The translations under genes were made by a program, and so were the position numbers. From NCBI GenBank assembly GCA_964230215.1, contig CAXRGQ010000007.1:372001-436000 (forward strand): 64,000 nucleotides of DNA, given 5' to 3'. Shown one piece after another: positions 16,519-25,311 of this stretch (position 1 is the stretch's first letter; every line of letters starts with the position of its first letter). Origin of the DNA: JAUILH01 sp964230215. Lineage in GTDB: Bacteria; Bacteroidota; Bacteroidia; Flavobacteriales_D; JAUILH01. A model generated the notes under the pieces. It was not told where the DNA came from, ran no database searches, and was given only the letters and a program-made list of their open reading frames with translations.

Positions 16519-19062
16519 CTACTTCACAAGCGTCACATGCCCAACATACTCCTCTACCTCAATGGCATCCGCTTTTTTAAGAGTAATTTTCCACACATAA
16601 ACACCAGGGATTGGTTGCTCTGTACTTCCTTGCTTCACTCCATCCCATCCTAAATGCATGTCGTCGGTTTCAAACACCACGTGCCCATCTCTATCATATA
16701 TTTGAATGGTGTAATCTGAATTCTCTAAACTATAGAAGCTAGGAATAAATATATCGTTAATGCCATCGCCATTAGGTGAGAATGCGTTGGGGCAAAATAC
16801 ACCTGGATTTGGAACTACATATACTGTTTCGTAAGCGGTATCTGAACATCCGTATTGGTTAAACACTATAAGTTGAATGGTGTACGCGCCCGTATCTTGA
16901 TAAACATGGTGGGGAGCATACGAGCTATCAGTGTTTCCATCATCAAAATCCCAGAAGTAAGAAGTGCCACCAGTTGACCAATTATGACCATAAACATGTC
17001 CGCTATTTTCATTGATTACATCTGGGTGCGCATCAAAGTCTGCAACAGGTGACGGACTTAATGTGATATAGTCATTAGCCGATACTGTCGCACTACAGCC
17101 ATTCACAGAAGTTAATGTTAAACTCACGTCATAAGCTTGCTGTGATGTTGCTCCGTTTAATGTGTAGCAATGATTTGGATTCTGACCAGTACCAGTTGTG
17201 CCATCTCCAAAGTCCCAATTGTAGCTCGCTATGGCATCATTAGTGGTAACATTACTTGTAAACTGGGTACATAAGTCGCCACAAGCAGTTAAGCTATCCC
17301 CCACAAAACTGAACGCAGGTGTTTCATTAACTGTAACTGTGTGCTCAATCGTATCAGCACAGCCATCTGAGGTGCTACCTATTAGAACTACTTGATATTG
17401 TCCAGTTCCAGCATAAAGATGACTAGGGTCCTGAGCGGCAGAAGAATTTCCATCACCTAAATCCCAATCCCAATTGATAGTACCACTGCTGAAATTAGAG
17501 GTATTTGTAAACTGTGTTGCGTTTTGACCAGAGCACTCTGTGGTAGCTGTAAAGTCCACTATTGGCTGGAAGTAAACTGTGTTTACAAGCGTTACTGTGT
17601 CTTTACAACCGTTATCACTGGTAACGATAAGTTTTACATCATAATTATCAGATGTTGCATAAGTGTGACTAGGGTTCTGCTGAGTAGATGAATTTCCATC
17701 ATCAAAATCCCATTCCCAATCTGTAATTGAGCCAGAGCCGATAGTTGAATTGTCAATAAAATCACTTGTTTGTCCTGCACATACATTTGCAACCGAAAAG
17801 TCAGCTTGAGGTTTTTCGTATAAATTTACAGGCAGACTCACTTGATCTGAACACCCAGCACTATTTATTGCGGTTAGTGTCACAGTAAATGGTCCTGCAC
17901 CAGCGTACTGGTGACTAGGGTTTGCATTGCTTGATGTGTTTCCATCTCCGAAATCCCAAGTCCAATCTACAATGGTGCCACCACTGCTCATATCGGTAAA
18001 CTGCACTGCTTCACCATTACATGCATTTGAAAAACTAAAATCAGGTATAACTGCAGTTCCTATCACAGGACATTCGGGGGTTGTATACAACACATCACAT
18101 TGAGTGCTAACCTCCACCCTAAAACAGGTGCCAGGTGAAAATCCATTAGCAACATAGGTGTCGGTTATTGCTCCACCAATATTGACCCATGATCCACTGC
18201 TATTCTCTTGCCATTGTAAGTCTCCTGAATACCCTGATAATACCATTGTAACATCACCTGTATTACAGTCAACGGTGCTACTAATGCCTCCAGCCACTGG
18301 CCAAGGTAGAGGATAAACCGTAACAGGCGTCTGCGTCATAATTCCATAACCACATGCGTTTGTGTCACCAATAAAAATGTTTAATGCGTATGTAGTAGGT
18401 TGCGTAGGCCATGCCGTAGGATAAGGGCAAGTGTCACAACTAAAATTCTGACCTACAATGATTGGATCGCCTGATAAGCTTTCCCACAAAAACGTAGTAT
18501 CCGTATTACACCCAGAAGTTCCGCATCCTGTTCCCGGTGTAATTGTCCAACCTAATTGTGTATTGATGCAAAATGGGTTTGGACTAGCCGTGATATCGAT
18601 ATGTCCAACAGATGAATTGATCGTACCCGGCATAGTAAACGTCATAATTGGCGTCCATGCACCTACGGCACCGTTGTGATTTTCTCTTAGTCTGTATTGG
18701 TAGGTTCTGCCTGGGCATAAAATAGAATCTGGCACTGTAATCCAAGGATATTGCTGCACGACACAATTTGGTTTCATCATTGTATCTGACTGATAGTATG
18801 GAAAACAGTTCTGTGAATTCCAAACACCTGCAGATAATCCCGATCCATCCATGATGTCGCCATCACAGCGAATCTCCATATCTAACCAATAGGAAGAACA
18901 TCCACACGTTGGACTATCAGAAGAAGCAGTAACTTGTAATCCCGTCCCTGGGATATACTGTTGTTGATTGAAATTTACTAGTGGAATTGCGTGACAAGCA
19001 TCCGCTTCATTCACGCCAATTGCTAAAGTTAAAAGTGTAAGTAGTAAGGCTTTAATTTTCAT
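16519..19062 (-). CDS. Five-PKD-domain adhesin with CHU_C (T9SS type B) C-terminus
   Basis: An 847-residue secreted protein with a signal peptide (1-22). Residues 25-335 are beta-rich, Cys-rich and Ig-like and are not assigned. From about 340 to 750 there are five tandem PKD domains, each with the W-x-W/F-D-F/L-G/D-D-G-N-S/T core and a closing G-C-x-D. The C-terminus (about 755-847) begins FCPNAFSPNGDGINDIF and is the CHU_C or gliding-motility-associated domain that directs type IX export. It is probably a surface adhesin or polysaccharide-binding protein. It has no PorP/SprF partner next to it, unlike the adhesins at 54-64 kb. Confidence 0.88.
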   Translation of the reverse strand: MKIKALLLTLLTLAIGVNEADACHAIPLVNFNQQQYIPGTGLQVTASSDSPTCGCSSYWLDMEIRCDGDIMDGSGLSAGVWNSQNCFPYYQSDTMMKPNCVVQQYPWITVPDSILCPGRTYQYRLRENHNGAVGAWTPIMTFTMPGTINSSVGHIDITASPNPFCINTQLGWTITPGTGCGTSGCNTDTTFLWESLSGDPIIVGQNFSCDTCPYPTAWPTQPTTYALNIFIGDTNACGYGIMTQTPVTVYPLPWPVAGGISSTVDCNTGDVTMVLSGYSGDLQWQENSSGSWVNIGGAITDTYVANGFSPGTCFRVEVSTQCDVLYTTPECPVIGTAVIPDFSFSNACNGEAVQFTDMSSGGTIVDWTWDFGDGNTSSNANPSHQYAGAGPFTVTLTAINSAGCSDQVSLPVNLYEKPQADFSVANVCAGQTSDFIDNSTIGSGSITDWEWDFDDGNSSTQQNPSHTYATSDNYDVKLIVTSDNGCKDTVTLVNTVYFQPIVDFTATTECSGQNATQFTNTSNFSSGTINWDWDLGDGNSSAAQDPSHLYAGTGQYQVVLIGSTSDGCADTIEHTVTVNETPAFSFVGDSLTACGDLCTQFTSNVTTNDAIASYNWDFGDGTTGTGQNPNHCYTLNGATSQQAYDVSLTLTSVNGCSATVSANDYITLSPSPVADFDAHPDVINENSGHVYGHNWSTGGTSYFWDFDDGNTDSSYAPHHVYQDTGAYTIQLIVFNQYGCSDTAYETVYVVPNPGVFCPNAFSPNGDGINDIFIPSFYSLENSDYTIQIYDRDGHVVFETDDMHLGWDGVKQGSTEQPIPGVYVWKITLKKADAIEVEEYVGHVTLVK

Positions 19063-19138
19063 AATTTGTATTCGTTTGCAGCAGGTTGCAATAAAGACGC
19101 ATTAGAAAATAATTGGATGCCTTACAGATGAAAAAAAA

Positions 19139-20011
19139 TTATAAAACGTTGAGTATCTGTTCTTTAATTTTCTCCAAATTGTCCTTCATGTCCACTACAA
19201 GCTTCTGAAGTTCGGCATGATTTGCCTTTGAGCCGAGGGTATTTATCTCTCTACCCATCTCTTGAGAAATGAACCCTAACTTCTTTCCATTAGAGTCTTT
19301 TTTTGCCATCGTTTCCTTAAAGTACTTACAATGATTTGCCAGACGCACTTTCTCCTCGTTTATGTCTAGTTTTTCTATGTAATAGATTAATTCTTGTTCG
19401 AATCTGTTCTGGTCAACATCTGCTTGATCAATAAGTTCGTCAATACTAGACTTGATACGCGTTTTTACTGTGTCAATACGTTCTTGCTCATATTTAGGCA
19501 CTTCTGACAACAGGCGTTCAATCTCGTTCACATTGTTCGTAAAATCTAGTTCTATGGACGCACCTTCTGCTGCTCTAAACTCTTGAAATCTATCGCATGC
19601 CTCATTAATCAATGCACTTAAGCCCTTCCATTCCTCCTCATCTAACTCAGCACGCTCTGTCTTAAATACCTCTGGCATTCGCAATAAAACTTGCATATAA
19701 TCAGTCGCTGGAAGCCCCTGCTCTTTTTCAAACGCCTTTAAATCCGACAGGTAGTTCTCCATGAGGGATGTGTTAAGTTGAGCCGAGTTTGCATCATCAA
19801 TCACATCATAATAAATAGAACATTCAATCTTACCTCTAACAAACGCCGTCCCGAGTTCTTTGCGAATAAGCATCTCCTTTTCACGGTAAATAGATGGCAT
19901 TTTAGTGTTTAAATCAAGTCCCTTGCTATTAACACTCTTGATTTCCACTGAGATTTTTTTGCCAGCAACAATTCCCTGAGCTTTCCCAAAGCCCGTCATA
20001 GATTTAATCAT
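19139..20011 (-). CDS. yicC: YicC/YloC family endoribonuclease
   Basis: A 290-residue YicC family protein beginning with the hallmark MIKSMTGFGKA. The C-terminal part EMGREINTLGSKANHAELQKLVVDMK carries the family's conserved Glu-rich helix. YicC/YloC proteins are reported to act as endoribonucleases in RNA turnover and stress survival. A TATTTTTG box lies at 20016-20023 on this strand, only four bases from the start codon, so the message may be leaderless. The DMT transporter gene lies 27 bases upstream. Confidence 0.92.
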   Translation of the reverse strand: MIKSMTGFGKAQGIVAGKKISVEIKSVNSKGLDLNTKMPSIYREKEMLIRKELGTAFVRGKIECSIYYDVIDDANSAQLNTSLMENYLSDLKAFEKEQGLPATDYMQVLLRMPEVFKTERAELDEEEWKGLSALINEACDRFQEFRAAEGASIELDFTNNVNEIERLLSEVPKYEQERIDTVKTRIKSSIDELIDQADVDQNRFEQELIYYIEKLDINEEKVRLANHCKYFKETMAKKDSNGKKLGFISQEMGREINTLGSKANHAELQKLVVDMKDNLEKIKEQILNVL

Positions 20012-20038
20012 AAAACAAAAATAAGAGAATCCCGCTAA

Positions 20039-20941
20039 TTATGCCTTCTTTCTTTGACTAACTAAATACACGCCGCTAACAATCATTGTTGCAAAGACAA
20101 GGTGCCAAATACTTAATTCGGCTACTAAATTCCCACCGGTCATGCTATCATGTAGAGAAGCAAACAAAAAGGCAAGTAAAGGCTGCAAATAAATGTAACT
20201 ACTACTAACGGATGGGCTAACCGTTTTTAAGGCATAAATATTCAATAGATAGGCTAAAAACGTAACACAAACGATCACAAATGAAAATTTAAGCCATATA
20301 TCCATTGGCATTATCCAGCTCTGGTCACGGAAACTGTCCAAGCTATATGGCAGTATAAACATGCATCCGAATAAGAAAACGTATGAAATTACTGTAAGTG
20401 GACTATATTTTGCCATCAGGGGTTTAACCAACACCAAATACAAGGCATAACTTGTTGCATTTATTAAAATGAAGGTATCACCTCTTGGACTTGCCTCAAT
20501 GGTTTTGTCTGCCACATAAGCACCATATAAAATTACGCCCAAAGCCCCCATAAGGCCAAGGAGAATCCCCATAATACGCCTCCCAAAAAATCTTTCCTTT
20601 AAGACCAGAGCTGATAAAAACACCACAATTACGGGTGTAGATGTCATTATAATAGCAGCATTTACTGGAGACGTTAAACTTAATCCTTCAAAGAAAAATA
20701 ATTGATTGACACACACACCAAACAGACCACATATGGCTAAGCGTATCATGTCTTTTGGCGAGACCTTGTCCATGCCCGTGAACCTGTTTACTACCCAAAA
20801 TAATATCAGTGCCCCCAGAACTCTTGACATTATAAAACTAGCAGGGTTTATGTACTGCGGCATTACATCTTTGGCAAGAACATAATTGGCACCGTAGAAC
20901 AAATTTACCAACAACAAGGCTAAATGTGCCCTTACTATCAT
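20039..20941 (-). CDS. EamA/DMT family transporter
   Basis: A 300-residue inner-membrane protein with ten predicted segments arranged as two EamA repeats, the drug/metabolite transporter plan. Recognisable features are the N-terminal LVNLFYGANYVLAKDVMP and the end of the first repeat, VNAAIIMTSTPVIVVFLSAL. Members export amino acids or small metabolites; the substrate cannot be deduced. Its start codon overlaps the stop of the ArsC-like gene by four bases (ATGA), so the two are co-translated. Confidence 0.88.
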   Translation of the reverse strand: MIVRAHLALLLVNLFYGANYVLAKDVMPQYINPASFIMSRVLGALILFWVVNRFTGMDKVSPKDMIRLAICGLFGVCVNQLFFFEGLSLTSPVNAAIIMTSTPVIVVFLSALVLKERFFGRRIMGILLGLMGALGVILYGAYVADKTIEASPRGDTFILINATSYALYLVLVKPLMAKYSPLTVISYVFLFGCMFILPYSLDSFRDQSWIMPMDIWLKFSFVIVCVTFLAYLLNIYALKTVSPSVSSSYIYLQPLLAFLFASLHDSMTGGNLVAELSIWHLVFATMIVSGVYLVSQRKKA

Positions 20942-21294
20942 CCCTTAATATGTTGCTTTAATGCTTCAACTGTCTTCTTTGCATTTCCCACAAAGATCTT
21001 ATCGCCATCAACAAAAACAGGTCGTTTAAGAAAGGTGTATTCTTCAAGTAAATACTTGCGATAATCCTTTTCACTTAGCGTCATTTCATTGAGACCTAAA
21101 GAACGGAATTTCATTGCTCTCTTAGAAAACAGGGCCTCATAAGATTGAGTAATATCATACATATTGTCCAGTTCCTCTGGACTTACACCCTCCGACTTGA
21201 TTTCTCTCATCTCCCACGAGCTATCAAGCTCTAGTTCTCCAAGAATGCGTTTACAAGTTGAACATGTTTCTAAATAAAAAGCCTTTTTCATCAC
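20938..21294 (-). CDS. ArsC/Spx family thioredoxin-fold protein
   Basis: A 118-residue ArsC-family protein. Near the N-terminus, LETCSTCKRILGEL has a Cys-x-x-Cys pair (C11 and C14), and the later FLKRPVFVDGDKIFVG matches the K/R-P-cis-turn of ArsC and Spx. The family covers arsenate reductases and the Spx/YffB-type proteins. The CxxC pair and the lack of any ars genes favour a YffB/Spx-like or uncharacterised reductase over true arsenate resistance. Two Met codons head the frame; the second may be the real start. It is coupled to the downstream DMT gene. Confidence 0.82.
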   Translation of the reverse strand: MMKKAFYLETCSTCKRILGELELDSSWEMREIKSEGVSPEELDNMYDITQSYEALFSKRAMKFRSLGLNEMTLSEKDYRKYLLEEYTFLKRPVFVDGDKIFVGNAKKTVEALKQHIKG

Positions 21295-21379
21295 ATTTTT
21301 TTATCAAAAGTAATCAGATATTAACTCTCAAGTTCATAAATATGATACTTAGGACTGAAAATTGTAGTTTAGCGTGCAA

Positions 21380-23338
21380 ATGAAAGGCATACTTATCATA
21401 TTGTGTCTAGTTGCACTTAGCAGTTTTGCGCAAAATCTTGTGCCCAATCCGGGATTTGAAGAATTCGCCAATTGCCCACGTGATATGAATCATAAACTAC
21501 CAGCTGGGCACACAATTGTAAATTCCTGGTATACACCAAATAGAGGCACACCAGACTACTACAATGCTTGCAGTGAAAGTATGTTTTCAAGACCGGGCGA
21601 TAATTGGGTAGGAAGTGCAGAGGCCATAGAAGGGAAAGGATTCGTAGGTCTCCTAGTCGAGGATGAAGTAAGAGAATATGTTCAATGTAAGCTCAAGGAA
21701 CCACTTAAGGCTGGCATGCACTATCATATTAGTTTTAAAGCAAATCGTACAAGCAGAACTAATTATGCTACAGATGCGATAGGCGTAACACTCACGCGGG
21801 ATTCTCTAATAACAAACACGTATTCTAACTTGTATGCGAATCCCTATTTCTACATGAAGGATGTGGTTGATGAACCCATAGAAGATGGGTGGTTTACCTA
21901 TGAAGGTTTTTTTGTTGCAGATGGTGGTGAAGAATATCTAACCATAGGAAATACCCTTACTGGAAATCATGCCATTAAAATAAGCTCAAGCAACAAGCAC
22001 GATCATTGCTACTATTATATTGATGATGTTGTGCTTGAAGAAGATCAAGATATCTCAGTAGCTATTGATGCTGAAAACAGACGCTTTTTTGGTGGAAATC
22101 AACAGAATTTGGTGTTTAATGGGAGTTTCGAATTTGTTGATCATTGCAGATCAGCTCAGACACCATGGTTTACGGCTAGTGGCACAAGAATTTCTAACGG
22201 ATGGGCTATCTTAGGTAATGGTCCGGCGGATGTATTACATCAATGTAATCTAGTTGATTTGTACAAAAATGACGCTAGATATAAACGTGCTCACGCCTAC
22301 TCAGGCTATTCAATGGCTGGTTTGATCAGTTATCATGAAGCGAATGACTCACTTCCAGAGGACTATTGTGAATATATAGTGGGAACGCTCAAAGAGCCAC
22401 TAAAAGAGGGTGAGACTTACTATGCGAGCAGTATGATTAAAGCCTCAGAATTCTCCAGATATCTTACAGAAAATATAGGTATGAAGTTTTATGAAGAGGT
22501 TCCTAAAAAGAGGGATTTTCACAAAATAGATGCTTATTCAGATGTACAATTCAACCCAAACGACGAAATTGAAGCCAGTGACGATTGGGTCAAAATCGAA
22601 GGAGAATACAAGGCAAAAGGAGGTGAAAAGTATATAGTGATGGGATTATACGGTCCTGCAAACCCAAAGAAATATGAAAGTTTTCAGGCAGGCGCATTCA
22701 CCATTAAAGAAAGAGATGACAAATTGATTGACCCTTACGCCTATTACTTTATCGATAATGTGAGCGTTAGTAAAAACAAAGAAGACACTAAGAGCGTGTT
22801 TCAAGACAAGGAGCAGTTTAACTTAACCGTATTATTAGATATTTCAGGATCGATGGGTGAGTCCAATAAAGCCCTTGACGCTCTTAATATTCTTGAAGAA
22901 CTAATGACTTTCTTGCGACCTAAGGATCGTATTTCTCTGATCTGTTTTAACAATAAAGTAAAAACAGTGTATGAAGATTTATCGTGTAAAGACTTTGTGG
23001 CCACAGAGGACAAACAATCTCGCCTTCATCCAAAGGGTAAATCTGATATTGAAGCTGGTTTCGGAACTGCCACACAATCGGCTGTAGATTTGAAACTCGC
23101 AAAAGGCAACAATGTCCTTTTAGTTCTGACAGATGGGAAATTTAAAAAGAGTACGATTGACAAAGATTTAACGACTTTATCGAAAGAAGGCATTAAGGTA
23201 GAATTTATTCTTATGGATCCCGACAATGCGGACCTAGATGCGACAAAATCTATATCAAACCAAAGTTTAAATATACACAGTAGTAGCCCTTCAGAGAGCC
23301 TAGAAAAACTGATTGAGATATTCTCCCATATTGATTAA
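21380..23338 (+). CDS. Secreted von Willebrand A domain protein with duplicated beta-sandwich domains
   Basis: A 652-residue exported protein. The start is the ATG at 21380; an in-frame GTG two codons earlier is less likely. After the signal peptide (about 1-18) come two related beta-sandwich units, each beginning N-L-V-x-N-x-G/S-F-E-x-F/V and ending in a Y-Y-I/F-D-D/N-V strand (about 20-230 and 240-465), like carbohydrate-binding folds of Bacteroidota surface proteins. The C-terminus (about 480-652) is a von Willebrand A domain with MIDAS sequence VLLDISGSMG and LVLTDGKF. There is no T9SS sorting domain and no OmpA domain. It may bind a partner through a metal ion at the envelope; the ligand is unknown. 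Confidence 0.8.
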   Translation: MKGILIILCLVALSSFAQNLVPNPGFEEFANCPRDMNHKLPAGHTIVNSWYTPNRGTPDYYNACSESMFSRPGDNWVGSAEAIEGKGFVGLLVEDEVREYVQCKLKEPLKAGMHYHISFKANRTSRTNYATDAIGVTLTRDSLITNTYSNLYANPYFYMKDVVDEPIEDGWFTYEGFFVADGGEEYLTIGNTLTGNHAIKISSSNKHDHCYYYIDDVVLEEDQDISVAIDAENRRFFGGNQQNLVFNGSFEFVDHCRSAQTPWFTASGTRISNGWAILGNGPADVLHQCNLVDLYKNDARYKRAHAYSGYSMAGLISYHEANDSLPEDYCEYIVGTLKEPLKEGETYYASSMIKASEFSRYLTENIGMKFYEEVPKKRDFHKIDAYSDVQFNPNDEIEASDDWVKIEGEYKAKGGEKYIVMGLYGPANPKKYESFQAGAFTIKERDDKLIDPYAYYFIDNVSVSKNKEDTKSVFQDKEQFNLTVLLDISGSMGESNKALDALNILEELMTFLRPKDRISLICFNNKVKTVYEDLSCKDFVATEDKQSRLHPKGKSDIEAGFGTATQSAVDLKLAKGNNVLLVLTDGKFKKSTIDKDLTTLSKEGIKVEFILMDPDNADLDATKSISNQSLNIHSSSPSESLEKLIEIFSHID

Positions 23339-23356
23339 GTTTGTAAAAAGGAAAGA

Positions 23357-24505
23357 ATGAAGTTCGGCACAAAAGCAATTCATGCAGGATTAAAACCAGA
23401 TGAATCCACTGGGGCAATCATGACTCCGATATATCAAACTTCAACTTATGTGCAGGACGGTATTGGAAATCATAGAGGCTTTCAGTATAGCAGATCTAAG
23501 AACCCAACCCGATCAGCCTTAGAAGCAAATATAGCCGCATTAGAAAACGCTCAATTTGGCGCCTGTTTTGGATCCGGTATGGCCGCAATTGACTGTATTT
23601 TAAAAACACTTAAGCCAGGTGATGAGGTAATCTCAACAAATGATTTATACGGTGGTACTTACCGCATTTTCAATTCGGTTTTTGCGAACTACAATATCAA
23701 ATTTCATTTTGTTGATTTACGTAAAGCCGAATCAATTGAAGGCTATATTAACGATAATACGCGCATGATATGGCTTGAAACGCCTACCAATCCCATGCTA
23801 AATATTCTGGATATTGCTGCAATTGCAAAATTCAGCAAAGGGTCAGACATCATGCTGGTTGTCGATAATACTTTTGCCACACCCTATTTACAGCGTCCAT
23901 TGGATCTAGGCGCTGATGTAGTAATGCACTCTGCTACTAAATATCTAGGTGGACATTCTGATGTTGTTATGGGAGCTCTAGTCACATCTGACAGTGTAAT
24001 TGCAGATGAAATTTATCGCATTCAGAATAGTTGTGGCGCAATATGTGGTCCACAGGACGCCTTTTTGGTTTTGAGAGGCATAAAAACCCTACATTTAAGA
24101 ATGCAAAGACATTGCGATAATGGAGAAAAAATCGCACATTTTTTAAAATCGCATCCGGCGGTTGAAAACGTCTACTGGCCCGGTTTTGAAGATCATCCAA
24201 ACCATGATGTGGCTAAAAATCAAATGGATGGTTTTGGTGGCATGCTGTCCTTTAGTCTAAAAAATAATCGCTTGGAAGATGCACACACAGTTTGCAAGCA
24301 TGTAAAAGTTTTTAGTTTAGCAGAGTCATTAGGTGGTGTGGAGTCCTTAATAGGCCATCCTGTGACAATGACACACGCAGCTATTCCAAAAGAAGAACGG
24401 GAGGCAACTGGCATTGTAGATTCGCTCATTCGCTTAAGCGTTGGAGTTGAAGATGCAGACGATTTGATTGAAGATTTAAAACAAGCATTAGAAAAAGTAT
24501 GTTAA
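23357..24505 (+). CDS. metB: Cystathionine gamma-synthase/lyase, PLP-dependent
   Basis: A 382-residue Cys/Met metabolism PLP enzyme. The PLP lysine is K195 in MHSATKYLGGHSD. Other family residues are the Y-S-R-S-x-N-P-T loop, the phosphate-binding FGSGMAAI and the late SLGGVESLIGHP. The family includes cystathionine gamma-synthase (methionine biosynthesis) and gamma-lyase (reverse transsulfuration). The overall pattern fits gamma-synthase best, but the two cannot be told apart with certainty by eye. Its last seven bases overlap the start of the RCK protein gene. Confidence 0.88.
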   Translation: MKFGTKAIHAGLKPDESTGAIMTPIYQTSTYVQDGIGNHRGFQYSRSKNPTRSALEANIAALENAQFGACFGSGMAAIDCILKTLKPGDEVISTNDLYGGTYRIFNSVFANYNIKFHFVDLRKAESIEGYINDNTRMIWLETPTNPMLNILDIAAIAKFSKGSDIMLVVDNTFATPYLQRPLDLGADVVMHSATKYLGGHSDVVMGALVTSDSVIADEIYRIQNSCGAICGPQDAFLVLRGIKTLHLRMQRHCDNGEKIAHFLKSHPAVENVYWPGFEDHPNHDVAKNQMDGFGGMLSFSLKNNRLEDAHTVCKHVKVFSLAESLGGVESLIGHPVTMTHAAIPKEEREATGIVDSLIRLSVGVEDADDLIEDLKQALEKVC

Positions 24506-25197
24506 GAGCTGAGAAATTTCTTGTAATTGGTGTTGGACGATACGGTAGTTCGATAGCCCGGAGACTAGCAGATAAAGGTGCAGAGGTTGTGTGCTTTGAC
24601 ATTAAAGAGGACAAAATTGAGTCCATAAAAGAAGATGTTGCCATGGCCGTAACTCTCGACTCCACAGATATTAAAGCTCTGCAAAGCCAAAACATCACGG
24701 ATATTGATGCGGCAGTTGTATCGATAGGCGAAAACTTTGAAGCAGTTATGCTTGCTAGTGTTCATTTGATGGATTTGGGAATTAAAAGGGTGATTGCCAG
24801 AGCACATGGCGAACAGCAAAAGAGTATCCTTCTAAAACTAGGGGTTAATGAAATCTTGAGTCCTGAAGATGAGGTAGCAGAAGCGGTAACAGAACGACTT
24901 GTAAATCCAAGTGTTGTTGGTTTTTTACAGCTGCCAGACAACTATGAGATTGCTGAAATCCGCACTCCAAAGGCCGTGGCTAACAGAACAATCTCAGATT
25001 TAGATTTAAGAAATAAGTATCAACTAACGCTTGTAACCATAAAGCGGGAATTTGAGGTGGAGATTAAAGGTGAAAAGCTTATTGAACTGCATGTGTTAGG
25101 CGTTCCAAACTCAGAAACCGTCATAAAAGATACCGACACATTGGTAGTATTTGGCACTATGAGTGATGTCGAGAGATTCATAGAAATCAACCAATAA
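24499..25197 (+). CDS. KtrA/TrkA-type RCK regulatory protein
   Basis: A 232-residue cytosolic regulator of potassium uptake. Residues 5-120 form an RCK_N Rossmann domain with G-V-G-R-Y-G-S-S nucleotide loop and an acidic D at the end of the second strand (VCFDIKEDK). An RCK_C domain follows at about 140-230. Length and order match KtrA, which gates a KtrB channel. No KtrB/TrkH channel gene is nearby. The start overlaps the metB stop region by seven bases, an unusual neighbour. Confidence 0.88.
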   Translation: MLRAEKFLVIGVGRYGSSIARRLADKGAEVVCFDIKEDKIESIKEDVAMAVTLDSTDIKALQSQNITDIDAAVVSIGENFEAVMLASVHLMDLGIKRVIARAHGEQQKSILLKLGVNEILSPEDEVAEAVTERLVNPSVVGFLQLPDNYEIAEIRTPKAVANRTISDLDLRNKYQLTLVTIKREFEVEIKGEKLIELHVLGVPNSETVIKDTDTLVVFGTMSDVERFIEINQ

Positions 25198-25311
25198 TTG
25201 GCCTTATTTTATGCTCAACGGTTTCCGTATTGTGATGAACGGTATACCCTCTCTGCTCTATATTTAGTATCTTAGGGCCTTCTACTACGCGATAAAAGGA
25301 TAGGAAACACT

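Noticed and set aside
20938..21294. Arsenate resistance gene
   Set aside because: No ars partners are nearby and the CxxC pair fits the Spx/YffB-like branch of the same fold.
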